From: Diphasiastrum complanatum
Taxonomy: Eukaryota; Streptophyta; Lycopodiopsida; Lycopodiales; Lycopodiaceae
DNA: 64,000 nt
Reading direction: 5' to 3'
NCBI GenBank assembly: GCA_029204225.1
Contig: CM055107.1
Location: 7,846,873-7,910,872 of the forward strand
The notes beneath the pieces were generated by a model. It did not search any database. It was not told the origin of the DNA and saw only the letters and a program-made list of their open reading frames with translations. Within the stretch, counting starts at the first letter, position 1; every line of letters starts with the position of its first letter. Shown in pieces: positions 21,240 to 34,089 of the stretch. The position numbers and the translations under genes are program-made.

Positions 21240-21660
21240 CATAATCATGGCAATTTCATTAATCAGCTCAGGCTCACATTCAGATCTAAGACATTTCACC
21301 CTTTCAATGTAATCTCGAACAATTTCCCATTTTAATTTTACTTAAAATTAGGAAAGGGTCTTCCATAAACTTCCGCGGTTTGAACCGTGTGATAAGGGCT
21401 CGGTTAACAACCTCCTAATCTGTACGCTCAGTTTCATCTTGGTTATAGTACCAATCTTGTGCTGCGCCTACATAGGCCATAGGAAACAACTTAAGTTTAT
21501 CTTGAGGATAAATCTCACCATAGACCTCACAGGATTCAACATAGATATTAAGAAATCAAACTGGATCTGTTAATCCATTATATTTGGGTAGATCCAATCT
21601 GGGTGCTCTTCTAACAACAATTGGATTGACCTCCTGTGGAGCACCTCCAGGAGCATCCAG
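21240..21660 (-). pseudogene. N-terminal Gag capsid of the gypsy element
   Basis: Read on the reverse strand, the translation gives RRAPRLDLPKYNGLTDPV, a stop, then NIYVESCEVYGEIYPQDKLK and LFPMAYVGAAQDWYYNQDE. This is the Retrotrans_gag signature (D-K-L-x3-P/M-x5-G-A-A-x-x-W-Y). FKPRKFMEDPFLILSKIKMG follows with shifts and stops. It is the N-terminal half of the Gag whose C-terminal half lies beyond the foldback insertion. Confidence 0.8.
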
Positions 21661-21899
21661 GGGCAGCCATTTAGATCAAGTTGATAATGTGATTGGATAT
21701 AGATTTTTCCAAAAACTATCTCAGATTAGATCTGCTAGCTCTATTCCACTTTTCAAGAATCTGATTCTATATGATGAAAAACTACCCAAAATTTGATCAA
21801 TCAATACTTCTCAAAAGGGATAAATCTCTCAGAGTCCAATTCAGAATATATCAGATCTGATCCAAATTTTGATAGAGACTTGATCTGGAAAATCAAAAA

Positions 21900-22560
21900 C
21901 TAAAAATAGGACTGACGAAGGTTATCTAGGCGAAGGTTAGCTCGACGAAGATTCAACAGTGCTATTTTGGGATAAAAACTCTTTAAACACTTTTCTGGCA
22001 ATTTTTTGGGAAATAACCTTCGCCGATTTCTCAGATGGAAGGTCTGACACAAATAAAACTATGGACAACCGGACGAAGGTTTTAGACACAAGAAAATACA
22101 GTTTTTGTGATCTGGCGAGGGTAAAAATCAAGATGTTTTGTGATTTGAGCAAGATAAATCTTTGTCGAACTCAAAAATAGTATTTTTATATAAATAGAAT
22201 GTTCTGGAAACTCGGCGAAGGTTCTGGCGAAGGATCAAGAGTAATACAGGTAATTTTGCAAAAAAGTGACTTTTTTGGCAAAAATATGACAATATGATAA
22301 CTGATCCTTTGAAAACCTTTCTATTTTTGGTATTATTCTTCGCCGACCTGGAAGTAGATAGATATGAGTCACATCTAAGCACAGTGAATTGGGCAAAGGT
22401 TCTTTTTTTGTATTTTTTAGGATTTTGATATTTGGTGTTTTTTGGTGGTTTTTCTGATGTTTCTGGAAATCTGCTCGGAATTAATCTTTGCCCTTCAAAC
22501 TGAAAGTTTTGTAAACAAAACCAAAGGTGTTTGCAACTCGGCAAAGGTTTCCTGAAGGAG
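21900..22560 (-). repeat. Dispersed GGCGAAGGTT motif in the gypsy leader
   Basis: GGCGAAGGTT, GACGAAGGTT or its complement AACCTTCGCC occurs near 21914, 21929, 21944, 22015, 22072, 22214 and 22226, and weaker forms occur near 22114, 22338, 22391 and 22540. The copies have both orientations and irregular spacing. The stretch lies between primer site and gag, so it is the untranslated leader of the element's RNA. Confidence 0.75.
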
Positions 22561-22771
22561 GGTAAAATGTTTTGGGCTCTGATGACGCTTTTTGTCTCCT
22601 TTTGAATAATCAGATTAGATTTTAAACAAGCAAATCCACTCAAAATCTAGCAAAATCAATCCCAAACTATCCCTACAATACAGTTTTAACACTATTCATG
22701 CCACGACAAGATGTCTAATGCAAGCTAACCATCAGCCAAACATGCTGCAAACTGAAAAATTGGCGTAGCTC

Positions 22772-22791
22772 CCCAGCAACGGCGCCAAAAT
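22772..22791 (-). other. Primer-binding site of the gypsy element
   Basis: On the reverse strand TTTTGGCGCCGTTGCTGGGG follows the LTR end. The core TGGCGCCGTTG is the tRNA-Asp-type primer site common in plant gypsy elements. Confidence 0.85.
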
Positions 22792-23537
22792 TGTAGTGGG
22801 TTTCTTTCTTTTCCTAACCTGAATCCAAGATCTAGTCAATCTAGCATCAAAGAGACGGAGTTAGTTGTCACGCGGAGGTTCGTTCCCATGAGAGCGATAG
22901 TACAGTTCAGATTTCAACATGAATGGAGGATCTAACACTAACATCCATTAACATTACATCCATCAACCCTACTTCCATTAACCCTAAATCCACAACAACG
23001 ATAGAAACTTATTCTTCTCTCTCTCCCTTTCTCTCTCACAAAAAGCATAAGAAATAGCAATCCCAATAATGATCACATCCAACAATTAGTAAAATCCAAA
23101 GAAAGCATGAGAAATGGAGGAAAAGAGAGGAAAAGCAAGGACATTCATCAATCCATTTCTAAAGAGAACCAATCTGCTTTATTGAAATGAGGAAACGGAC
23201 ATGAGGAGCAACTCGAGTTGGTCCCTTTTTATAGTAGAGAGGAGGACCCTGGCCTCTGAATCCTATTGGTCCAGTCTTGCCTCTCTTTTTATTCAAATTT
23301 AAAAAAAGTGTGGGAACCATCAAAATTGGAGGGAAACCCAACTTTATTCACTAACTTGACATTTAGGCCCTGCGACATTAAAAGTCCCGCAAAAAGGCCT
23401 AAAGTCCTTTTATTAACATTCTAGTTAATCAAATAACTATGTGATCATTGGATTGGACTTACACACGCAGGGTGCCAAATCCCTCTCACTTATTAACTAG
23501 GGTTAGGATTGCCTTGGGATCCGCAAACTCTCCAACA
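22792..23537 (-). repeat. 5' LTR of the gypsy element
   Basis: It runs on the + strand from TGTAGTGGGTTTC to CTCTCCAACA (~746 bp). A TATA box (CTATAAAAAGGG on the reverse strand, ~23225-23236) gives it a promoter. The right edge is set by the terminal CA only, because the second LTR is missing. Confidence 0.7.
23225..23236 (-). promoter_or_regulatory. TATA box of the gypsy LTR
   Basis: CTATAAAAAGGG on the reverse strand, inside the LTR and correctly oriented towards the primer site. Confidence 0.6.
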
Positions 23538-23769
23538 ATCTTCGAACAATGTTTTTGAAAGGAGCATACAAGTTGACTGATACAGTATATGCTCTCTTAT
23601 TTCAGAAGTAGGAGTTGAAAAAGTTGCTAACTGTTTGGCTTCAAAGTGGAACTTTCTCTCTTTGGAGGGCTATACACACATGAATGGGCTTAAATTACTT
23701 CCATCATTGACTAAGCTGTAGGAATTGACACAAATTTTTCTTGGTGGAGTTGGTGGTATCACTAATGAT

Positions 23770-25821
23770 TGTGAAAGATTTGGGATCCATTAAGATCTTT
23801 GGTTACAAAAACAAGCAACTCACCATTCTTGCCAATGTAGAAAAATCAGCATCTACTCTAAGAATGAGATGCAAAATCTATTAGATCTTGACCAAACATG
23901 AACCAAAATATAAAAATAGATTGTTGTTCATACAATTATAGTAAGCTATTGTATTTCACATGTGTGGATATGAAAATAACAAATATTGAGCATTCTACAC
24001 ATAGAATTGCAAGATATCACAAGTATAGTGTACCAATGGATAGTAGAACCCAAGAAAACCATGTATAAGCATGAATGAGATAAGAGAGAGTGATTGATCT
24101 CTCTTCCCATGAGTTACATCCTTTTATAACAGGTCCAAACCTAAGTTTCCACTTGGTTTTCCTCCAGAATATAAACCCTACTATTTTTGGGACTAGATTC
24201 AATGTACCCTACATTTAAATTTGAATCTACTCAAACTCGACTTCCTACATTTTCCACACTTTCCAAAAGTGTCTATGCAATAACTTTTTAGACTAATATA
24301 ACTTTGAAAGTCAAACATACGAAATTGGCCTCATACAAGCATCTCCATCAAACTCAACCTTTAGGCATCTACTTAGCAATTGACCCACACTAAGCAAATT
24401 CTTGGTAATAGATGGAATAAACAAAACATCCTCCAAATGAACATTCGTATTTGTAGAGAGAGAAATAGGAATTGTACCAATGTCTTTGGTTTGTACATTC
24501 ACCATCATTGGCCTGTAGATCACCCTCTTGTCATCTCCATATGCCAACAAAGAAGTGAAATACTCTTTTTGAAAAGTCATGTGTGAACTTGCTCCACTAT
24601 CAATCCACCATGGATCTAGATCTCCATCATTAACAAGCATACATGAAGACATCACAAATGCATCATCATTTGCAAACCATCCTCATCAAGAGTAAGACTA
24701 CTTTGCTTGTCTCCTTGATCTCTCTTCTTCTTGTAGCACTCACTTGTAAAGTGTCCTTTGATGCCACAAGAGAAGCACTTGAGCTTTGATCTATCTTTCT
24801 TTTTGCCATTTGAAGAAGCCTCCCCTCGATCTTGCCCTTTAGACCACTTACTTTTGCTTTTTCTCTTGATGAACATAGCCTCATCTCCAACTTGAGATGT
24901 TGATGAAGATCAACCTCTTGCTTGAAGCCCATATTCTTCATTGATCAAGATCTATTGATGCAATCAAACTTGACAAAGTTCTTTGAATAGCAAGACTTTG
25001 AACAATGTTAGCATGAGCATCCAACAATCAGTTTAGAATAACTTGGAAAAAAAAGACTCTCCTTCCTTAATGCTCTCATCAATGCAAGCCAACTCATCAT
25101 TCAATGCTTTCACTCTCAAAATAAAAGTATTGGGTCTTTCTTCATTCTTTTGCAAACAAGAAAAGATTTTCCTTCTTAGAGTCAACACTCTAAAAGTAGA
25201 CTTGGATTCATAAAGCTTCTTCAATAAATCCTAAGCATCCTTTGATGAAGTACTCTTACCAACTTCCTTGAGAAACTCATTGGTAACATTCATCTTTATC
25301 ATGTGTAGAGCCTTATTGGCCCTCTTGTCATACCTCACTTGATCTTGTTGTGTTGTTGGCCTCTTCTCCAAACCTACAACAATATCCAAAACATCATCCA
25401 TCTCAAGAAGTGATTCCATCCTCACTTTCACAATGAATAGTTACTTGAGGTAAGCCTATCATTGGCTTCCAGAGAGAGAGAGAGAGAGAGAGAGAGATCT
25501 TCCCACGAGTTACATCCTTTTATAACAGGTCTAAAACCTAAGTTGCCACTTGGTTTCCTTCCAAAATGTAAACCCTACTATTTTGGGGACTAGATTCAAT
25601 GTATCCTACATTCAAATGTGGGATGAAAAGCATTTTTTCAATTTGAATCTACTCAAACTCGACTTCGTACATTTCCCACACTTTTCAAAAGTATTTATTC
25701 AAATACTTTTTAGACTAATATAACTTTGAAAAGTCAAACTCTAAGTCTAATATGAAATTGGCCTCAAATGTCATATAAACAAATGTACCAAAGTATGATT
25801 AAACTAGTTGAATTTCTCACA
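23770..25821 (-). mobile_element. Internally deleted copia element related to the one at 10.5-16 kb
   Basis: Target duplications ATGAT (23765-23769 and 25822-25826) are intact. The left LTR starts TGTGAAAGATTTGGGATCC and is cut off near 24335. It then joins directly to the protease region, so all of pol and the polypurine tract are gone. The right LTR lacks its first half and begins at a GA tract (25471-25496) joined to gag, so the primer site is gone too. LTR and gag text are clearly homologous to the young element but many differences have accumulated. It sits inside a forward-strand copia pol. Confidence 0.9.
24336..25440 (-). pseudogene. Gag-protease remnant of the deleted copia element
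   Basis: From right to left: MKVRMESLLEMDDVLDIVVG and YDKRANKALHMIKMNVTNEF (25431-25231); then VLTLRRKIFSCLQKNEERPN and ALNDELACIDESIKEGE (25224-25033); then MFIKRKSKSKWSKGQDRGEA with the knuckle CFSCGIKGHFTSEC (24876-24652); then WWIDSGASSHMTFQKEYFTS and LFIPSITKNLLSVGQLL (24655-24311). Each block is separated by frameshifts. In this copy MFIK and the knuckle share a frame, unlike in the young element. Confidence 0.85.
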
Positions 25822-25826
25822 ATGAT

Positions 25827-27424
25827 ATCTTGAGTGAGCTTCTTGTGTACATTGGTATGAAACTTAAGAAACTATAACTTTCAGAGTGTTTGTAAGTGCT
25901 TGAAGAAAATACCTGTTAGTCGAGATGTCAGATTTAATGAAGGTCAGTTCACAAGATCTGATCAAAAATTTTGCTGATTTTCACTAGTATCCATATTTTT
26001 CCAGAACAGACACAAGTGAAGCTGAGGAGGCATTAGCGGATCCCCCAGCTCATCCAGTACTGCCACCTCAAAGGGCTACACACAAAGGTACGGAGTCGAT
26101 TATTTTGACACATATTCGCCAATGGTCAAGATGACAAGCATGCGGCTGCTCTCTGCATACACTACACAACACAATCTAGAAATTCATCAGATTGATGTAA
26201 AGATAGTCTTTCTCCACGGAGGTCTAGAGGAAGAAGTCTTCATGAAGCAGCTTGAAAGATTTGAAGACCCCGACAATCGACAATATGTCTATCAGTTGCA
26301 TAGATGCATTTATGGTCTAAAACAGGCATCAGGAGCTTGGTACAAGAAGCTCGACAGTCTTCCGAAGTCTCTAGACTTCAATCCTACACAACCAGACTGT
26401 AATGTCTATATAAAAAAAGTAGAAATAGATTTTGTGATTCTGACTATTTTCGTGGATGATTCTCTTATGATAGGAAACTCCTTGATGCTAATCAAGGACA
26501 CGAAGAATCAAATTTTTGAAATTTATGAAATCACAGATCTGAAAAAAGCAACAAAATGTCGTGGACTGAAGATCAAAAGAGATCGAATAAAGGGAGAAAT
26601 GCATCTGAGTGAGTTAGAATATGGCAGAAAAGTGCTGAAGCAGTATCGAATGATGGACTAAAAAGAAAAAGCCACACCAATGATAGCTGGAGCCAGATTA
26701 ACGAAGTAGGACTGTCCGAAAACAGAGAAGAAAAGACAAAAGATGGAAGGTACCAAAACTTGATCGGTAGTCAGATGTACCGTACAATTTGTACCAGGCC
26801 TGATTTGGCTTTCTTTGTCTATGCTTTAAGCCAATTCTCTTTCAATCTTGGGATGGCGCATTAATGGCAAAACGAATCCTACAATATTTGAAGGGTACCC
26901 AAAATATGGGATTAACCTACAAAGCAGACAATGAAAGAAAAGGATTCGAGCTATACCACTACAGTGATGCAAGCTGGGAGAGTTGCAAAGATGACAGTGA
27001 AAACAACTCCGCGACAGGAGGATGCTCAATGGTGTGCGAAGTAGCAATCAGCTGGATATGCAAAAAGCAAACCTAGGTAGCTCAATCATCATGTGAAGCT
27101 GAATATGTCGCAGCTTCAAAGATGGCGAACAAGATAGTTTGGTTACAAATGATGTTGGAGGCAACTGGAATACCACAAGGAGAACCATACACGATGATGA
27201 TGGATTCTCAAAGTGTCATTTACTATCCCAAGATCACGTCTTCCATTCAAAGACAAAACATATATCTCTGAAGTACCATCACATATAAGATCTGATCTCG
27301 AAAGGAGAGCTCGAGGTCCAGCACATAAAGTCATAAAGTTTGAAGACATGATTGCAGATCTGCTCACGAAGCCGCTCAACAAACCACTCTTCACAAAGCA
27401 AAGAAAGACAATTGGATTAAACAT
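25827..27424 (+). pseudogene. Forward copia pol: end of integrase, RT and RNase H
   Basis: It begins in the integrase-RT spacer (KIPVSRDVRFNEGQF near 25915). RT is open at 26122-26661: MVKMTSMRLLSAYTTQHNLE, IHQIDVKIVFLHGGLEEEVF, CIYGLKQASGAWYKKLDSL and the active site IFVDDSLMIG, where Y of YVDD is F. RNase H follows after shifts: ILQYLKGTQNMGLTY, YSDASWESC, GCSMVCEVAISWICKKQT, then a stop, then SSCEAEYVAASKMANKIVWL. It ends KFEDMIADLLTKPLNKPLFT. Several stops make it inactive. The reverse copia at 23770-25821 has inserted into its 5' side. Confidence 0.88.
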
Positions 27425-27436
27425 ACAAAGTTGTAA

Positions 27437-27448
27437 TGTTCAAGAAGG
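27437..27448 (+). other. Polypurine tract of the forward copia
   Basis: CAAGAAGGAG directly precedes the LTR start TGTCAAAAATTG. Confidence 0.75.
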
Positions 27449-28038
27449 AGTGTCAAAAATTGTGAACTCTTGCAACTTTGTCGCGAAGCAAAGCAAAGCG
27501 AAACGAAGTCCAAGGGCGAAGGGCGAACAATTCACGAAATTCAAACATACCTCAAGGACCAAAAGACATGAAATGAGATGAAACGAAAAGAATACGAACG
27601 AAAATAATTTGCACTGCCAGCTGGCAGCTCGACGGGCGTATGCGTGGTGTCTTGTACTTCACGCTCAGCTGAAAGAGTTAGCAGTAACAGAGAATAACTA
27701 ACTAGTTGATTAGCGTTGACTAATCTTGTAATTATCTATTTAGCTATCTTGTAAACTCCACACAGTGGAGATAAATCCACAATTTTTGCCAACAAGCAGA
27801 ACACAGTGATTGAGCTGAGTGTCAGGCCGCCATCGAATGAGACACTGATCATCTCACTCAAAACTCAAAAACTGATAATACAACTGCTCTCTTCTCCGTC
27901 TCATTGTTTTTCGTCGTCTTAATTGCTAGAATGTTTTATGTTCTGTGATCTGAAGTCGCATGCCTAGGATCTTGAAAGCTTCCGTATAAGAAAACTAAAC
28001 GAAAAGAATCTGTTCGCGAAACCAAATAATTCACGACA
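27449..28038 (+). repeat. 3' LTR of the forward copia
   Basis: It starts TGTCAAAAATTGTGAACTC and ends about TTCACGACA, ~590 bp. The left part is full of CGAA motifs. The 5' LTR is not in the window, so the right edge is less certain than the left. Confidence 0.7.
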
Positions 28039-28039
28039 A

Positions 28040-29960
28040 GTCTAATGTTATGGACAAGCTTGAGCATTCAACATTGAGATCGACAAGCCTGCATATGCTA
28101 ATGCGCCATTTATCACTTACTGATGGCCGTAATTTTCAAACTTTCACAAAATTGTCGTTTTGAAGCTCTCTTGAATGAATCCTCTATAGCAGGCTTTGAT
28201 TCCAAGTTAAAATTTCTGACTCATACGATCACATATCAGCAGAAACAAAAATCAACACAGTAACTACTCCAAAACCAAAACTCCAACATAGCAAACTATA
28301 TTCTCACAAAAATCCAAACATTATACACATAGTACTCTTAGTGGCAACCCATGCATAACCAAGTTGCCGCTGATGAGACGCATCGACTGTCTAGTCGTTA
28401 GCACAACTGGCCCTAGTTTGTTGACAGACCTCAAATCCAATGCCCTAGTAAATCTACTTTTATATTAATAGCAACTTTGGATAGTTGTCCCCGTACCAGG
28501 GACTAGTTTTCCATGCATCAGTTTACTGCTTAACTATATGTACTTGAATGCTAAGCAAAAAAAGTTTTAGTTTATGATTCAATTTTTATGGCTTTCAACA
28601 TTGATCATATATTCACATACCCCAAAATAGATGGTGATTGAGATGTCATGCTTTCATAATATCTATTAATGACCACAATTATTCTTAACTCATTCAACGT
28701 CTTTTGATACAACAATTTAACCAAACATCAACTCTATGCTATCATTACTCTTAAGTTTGACCTCTTTCTCTCATGTTTCAACTATAGGTATAGAATAACT
28801 ATTTCTTGACAAGTGTGGGGCAATATGTATATTTTGATTTACTTAAAGAATTTCTCGCATCATTTGTGTTTATGTGGTTGTTGAAATCACCCAACAAGAT
28901 TGTCCTATTAAAGTCAGAAGAAGCCAAAAATCCTCAGAACTTGACCAAATAGAAATAAAGATCAAACCTGAATCAACTTCACCCCCGAGCCACAATGACA
29001 AAATAAATTGAGCGGAGAGGTTTTCGGCAATTGAATTTCAAAATTTTAAAGCTGAGTAGGATGAATTTCTATAGGTTTATATAGACCCCTGGGGTCTAGA
29101 AATATTCCTTCCTAACCCTAATGCTCTACTAAACTCATATTTAATTGTTATTGATACTCTCTATATGAACATAGCCATCAATTACCATGCACTACTCCAC
29201 ATGTCCTAATTGGAGTGTTTGGGCCCTCAAAAGGTTATTAATTACATTTTTGTCCTAGTCCAAAATGAAGAGGCATAACTAATAAACTCATACATTGGAT
29301 TGCCCAATATCCTCGCTTAGGATTATTTCTAAACCAGACATGGATGTAATACTTACCTAGCCACTTTGTCGACTGTCTCTCCTCTTAATCCCACTCCTCC
29401 CATTGATTCTCCCATCTCCTCTGCTTCTCCCCTTGGGACACACCCCCTCCATATTCAATTTATGTATCTAATCACAATTTTGTTGGATTATGCAAAAATC
29501 AATTGTAAGATAGTCTCTCACCAAAGATAAGTAGGTGTACGACGTATCGAAACAAAATGCAATCCCTCTTTGAATTATTGAAGAGACAAGGAGTTATAAT
29601 TATACTCGATAAGGATGGTTCTGAAGCAAGGTGCTAGAACAAATTTTAATTTTATGACATTCATGCAGTCTCTCACGCTCACTACATTTCTCTCTCTTCA
29701 TAAACTAATTGCTTCTATACAGGCACCACAATACCCAATACAAAACAAGATCTAGAGTCTAGTGTTGGTGGCCCTAGACTCAAGTGAATGTAGTTAGATT
29801 TTTTATTTTTGATACATATTCATTATCATTTTAGTTTATATAACAATAATTTTGTGTAGACTAAATATATTCTTGAGTTTGGAACATTTTTTTTTCCACA
29901 TTGATATTTAAAACTTGTTTTTAGTCTTTGATACTTCATTTGATTGCACAAAATTTAATT
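28040..29960. other. Non-coding AT-rich stretch
   Basis: No protein-like frame, RNA gene or repeat family was recognised. The phrase near 28395 resembling a tRNA 5' half lacks a B box. Confidence 0.5.
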
Positions 29961-29966
29961 TTATAT

Positions 29967-29969
<3 letters not shown>

Positions 29970-30028
<59 letters not shown>
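29970..30028. repeat. (TA)n microsatellite
   Basis: About 29 uninterrupted TA units. Confidence 0.95.
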
Positions 30029-30030
<2 letters not shown>

Positions 30031-30180
30031 TAGTAAAGAGTGTCTGTCGTTGACGGACGGTCGACAATGTTTGAGTCGAAAGTTGTCAGTGACAATTAGC
30101 CGAAATTTTGGGTGGTGGCCGATGGTTTGGGTGGACGGCCAATGATCGTACAAATATGGTGCGGATTTAGGATTAGGGTT

Positions 30181-30191
30181 GTGTGTGTGTG

Positions 30192-30224
<33 letters not shown>
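30181..30224. repeat. (GT)n microsatellite
   Basis: GT repeats with one TTTGT interruption. Confidence 0.95.
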
Positions 30225-30225
30225 A

Positions 30226-30375
30226 CCACCACTTTTCACATGTGTGACATGCATGTTTTTTGCCAAAGCTTATATATCAACTATTACCACTTTTCACATG
30301 TGTGGCGTGCACGTTTCTTACCAAAGCTTATATCAACTACCACCACTTTTCACATGCGTGGCGTGCACATTTCTT
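30226..30375. repeat. 57-bp tandem repeat, 2.7 copies
   Basis: The phrase CCACTTTTCACATGTGTG recurs at 30229, 30287 and 30343, each followed by GTGCA(C/T)(G/A)TTTCTT and a 'ccaaagcttatatcaac' phrase. Spacing is 58 and 56 bp. Confidence 0.9.
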
Positions 30376-30870
30376 ATTTCTTAAAATTAAAATCTAATAG
30401 ATATATATACTAAATATAAACATTAACGAAATGATAATATAAACTAAATATATCATTTACTAATGTAGGTATCCTGTGTACATCCCAATCAACCAAATAA
30501 GAGTAAGCATCAATTTAGAAATAAAAGATTTACACAAAATTCAAACTCAGATTTATATAAAATTCACAATACAAAGTCATTTTTAAGTTCCGCTTTGTAC
30601 ACCATCAAATCCAACAAATTCATATACATTTATCATTAAAAAGCTCTTTCGAGGACGAAAATTTTCGCAAAGTTGTTGATAGTACAAAAATTGGGTGAAT
30701 TGCTCTATCACCCAGATAATACTAGATGGATAAACATCATCTCCAAAACAGAAATAGCTCCATTATATCTCGCACAAATATCCTATAGTTTACCACAACC
30801 TGCACCATTTGCACATACACATGCACACAGCCTCAATCCCATAAACATACACACACATTTTTGTTTCGGG

Positions 30871-32235
30871 TTTGTCTCGGCATCTAGCACTGGACGAAAC
30901 AGACCGCATGCAAGACGGAGCCCGTTCGACGATACTGGACCACTTATTGGGAATATCAAAAAGTGGTCCATTTGTTGTGCCCTAAATGGTGCTCCTTCTG
31001 ACATGAAGGACATTTTCAGACAAACGATGTCTGAATTGAGCTGCAACTAGTCCAGTGGGTTTGTGCCAAGCCCACGAACCAGTGGCCACCTTCCATCTAA
31101 GGTTATGACATCTCTAGCACGAATCCGACTAGTTTTCGGTCCAACAGGCCTAGGTTTCCTATATTGTTGTTAGGGTTTATGGCTGCTCGGACGCACGTTT
31201 CTCTGTGAGTACGGAACCGTTTGGAGCCCAGTTTGTTGTTGCACGTTTGTCTCAGCGTGCAACATTGGACAGAATAGACAACATGCAAAACGGAGCCTGT
31301 TTGTGAATATTGGACTATTTCGTGGGAATGTTGAAAAGTAGTATATTCTTGTGCCCTAATGGTGCTCCATCCAGGACGAAGGACATTTTCAGAAAAATGA
31401 TGTCCAAGTTGAGCTACATTTGGTCTAGTGGGTTCGTGCCCACAAACTTGTGGCCACTTTCCATCCGAGGTTCTGACATCTCTAGCACGAATCCGACCAG
31501 TCCGGTCCACAACATGCGTAGGTTTCCTATAATGCTTTTAGGGTTCATGGCTTGGACACACATTTCTCTGTGAGTACGGAACCATTTGGATCCCGGTTTG
31601 TTGCTACGGGTTTGTCTCGGTGTGCAACACTGGATAGAATAGATAGCATGCAAACCAAAGTCCGTTCGACAATATCAGACCACTTCTTGGGAATGTCGAA
31701 GTAGTCCATTCTTGTGCCTCAATGGTGCTCCATCCAACACGAAGGACGTTTTCATAAAAATGACGTCCAAGTTGAGTTGCACCTGGTTTAGTGGATTCGT
31801 GCCAAGCTCAGAAACCTATGGCCACCTTCCGTCCAAGGTTCTGACATTTTCAACACGAATCTGACCAATTTTCGGTCCGATAGGCCTAGGTTTCCTATAT
31901 TGCTTTTAGAATTTATGGCTTGGAAGCACATTTATCTATAGATACAAAACCGTTTGGAGCTCGGTTTGTTGCTTCGTCTTGGCATGCAACACTGGATGGA
32001 ACAAACAACATGCAAAACAAAGCCCTTCGACGATATTGAACCACTTATTTGGAATGCCAAAAAGTAGTCTATTATTGTGCCCTAATGGCACTCCATCCTG
32101 GCATGAAGGACATTATCAGAAAAATGATGTCCAAGTTGAGCTGCACCTGGTCCAGTGGGTTCGTGCCAAGCCCACAAGTCTGTGGCCACCGTCCGTCTGA
32201 CATTTTGACATTTCTAGCACAAATCCGACCAATCT
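30871..32235. repeat. Satellite-like tandem array, ~365-bp unit, ~3.7 copies
   Basis: The marker TTTGTCTCGG and variants occur at 30871, 31246, 31611 and ~31974, giving spacings of 375, 365 and 363. Each unit contains the phrases GGTGCTCCAT, AAGGACATTTTCAGA, AAATGATGTCCAAGTTGAG and GTGGCCACCTTCC in the same order. Short open frames recur in successive units but are not conserved as protein. Divergence between units shows the array is old. Confidence 0.92.
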
Positions 32236-32819
32236 CCTTTCTCTCACCCTCTTTCATATTTTAGATTTAGTTTTACCATATCCCTCGGCCCCCACACACA
32301 CAACGTGCGCACACACACACACACATCTTTTCGTTCCATCCCGATTCCCCTTTCTTATGTGTTATTCCCCTCTCTTATAATTTCTCACTCCCTCTTAACC
32401 TCGTTGTAATGGGGTCTGATCGCCCCCAGACCAGTTTATTGCGTACTACGATATCATTTCATATAGTAGTTATGAAATGTCACGCCTACATTTTTTGAAT
32501 AGGACTATTCAAAATGGCCCTTTTCAACATGGCAGTTGTTAGGTGGTTTGGGCGATAGGTTTGACACCATGCCATTTAGCTTTAGGGTTCTCACCCCTCC
32601 CGCACATTATATCGCCCACTCTCTTGCTAACGATTCATCGGCTTGATTAGGCTGTGAACAATTATGCTATTAAATAGATTAGTTTATGAATGATTAGGTT
32701 GTCAGACTCGATTATATCATACTCAATTAGGCTTTTAATTCAATAAGAATTTTAACAAAAGAAACGCAAACAACGTTGTGATAACATCATCTAAGGATTT
32801 AAAGTTATTGTAATTCGAG

Positions 32820-33215
<396 letters not shown>

Positions 33216-33219
33216 TTAG

Positions 33220-33380
33220 GTGAAGAAGAAAAAGAAGAAGATGAGGAGGAGGATGAGGAGGAAGAAGAAGAAGATGATGATGATGAGGAGGAGGAGGAGG
33301 AAAAAGAAAAAGAAGATGAGAGGACTTACATTTGTCTTGCTTCCTCTTGCTCTTGCTCTTGCTCTTGCTCTTGCTTCCTC
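33220..33380. repeat. GA/AAG-rich low-complexity tract
   Basis: Imperfect GAAGAAGA/GATGAGGAGG repeats, followed by CTTGCTCTTGCT repeats. Lys/Glu- and Leu/Ser-rich frames across it are artefacts. Confidence 0.85.
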
Positions 33381-33918
33381 TTGCTTCTCCTTTCGTGTAG
33401 ACTAGTTTTTCTCTCTTTCTCTTGAAAAACACATCTATTCAAAGCTGGAAAGGCAACTTTAGATCCCTGGAAGGGGGTTGCCCTACCTCTCCCCATCTCT
33501 GGCTGCAAGCTGAGGTGAAGGGGGTCTCCTTCACCAGCTCCATCTCTATCTCCCCCTTCATCGGTCACAACAGAAAAAATCTAATAACTTTTGATCTCAA
33601 TAGAACTTGAAAAATCTCTCCAGTAAAAATGTGTATAAAATAATTACACCCGTTTTATGTTTTTATATTAGAGAGATCTAACGGTTGGATTGTTCTATAC
33701 AGGCTCCAAAATTCTCTATCAAAAATCATTTTATTCTCACTTTTCAAACAGACTGACCGGAAAAACTTTCATGACTTTTTATCCAAGTGAAATATGCAAA
33801 CTCGCTCCGGTCAAATGGTAGAAAACATCATTGCTCTCAATTTTTCTTTTTACATCAAAGAGATCTAACGGCTAAATCTTTCTGAAAAGACTTCCGCACT
33901 CTGATAACCCTAGAAAAG

Positions 33919-34089
<171 letters not shown>

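Larger units (their letters stand above)
16640..23537 (-). mobile_element. Ty3/gypsy element, degenerate, 3' truncated, with a foldback insertion
   Basis: Running leftwards it has an LTR (22792-23537), primer site, leader, gag (~21240-21660), a foldback element (19971-21232), the rest of gag with a zinc knuckle (19.0-19.8 kb), protease (18385-18753), RT (16870-17904) and the start of RNase H to about 16640. The RNase H breaks off at the junction with the forward gag fragment, and no 3' LTR or integrase remains. The motif DCFAWTYQDLKGIP before the RT is typical of plant Athila/Tat-like gypsy elements. Many stops and shifts show it is inactive. Confidence 0.85.

Noticed and set aside
28385-28440. 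Possible tRNA gene (TCTAGTCGTTAGCACAACTG)
   Set aside because: It resembles a D-arm/A box, but no anticodon stem or GGTTCGA-type B box follows.
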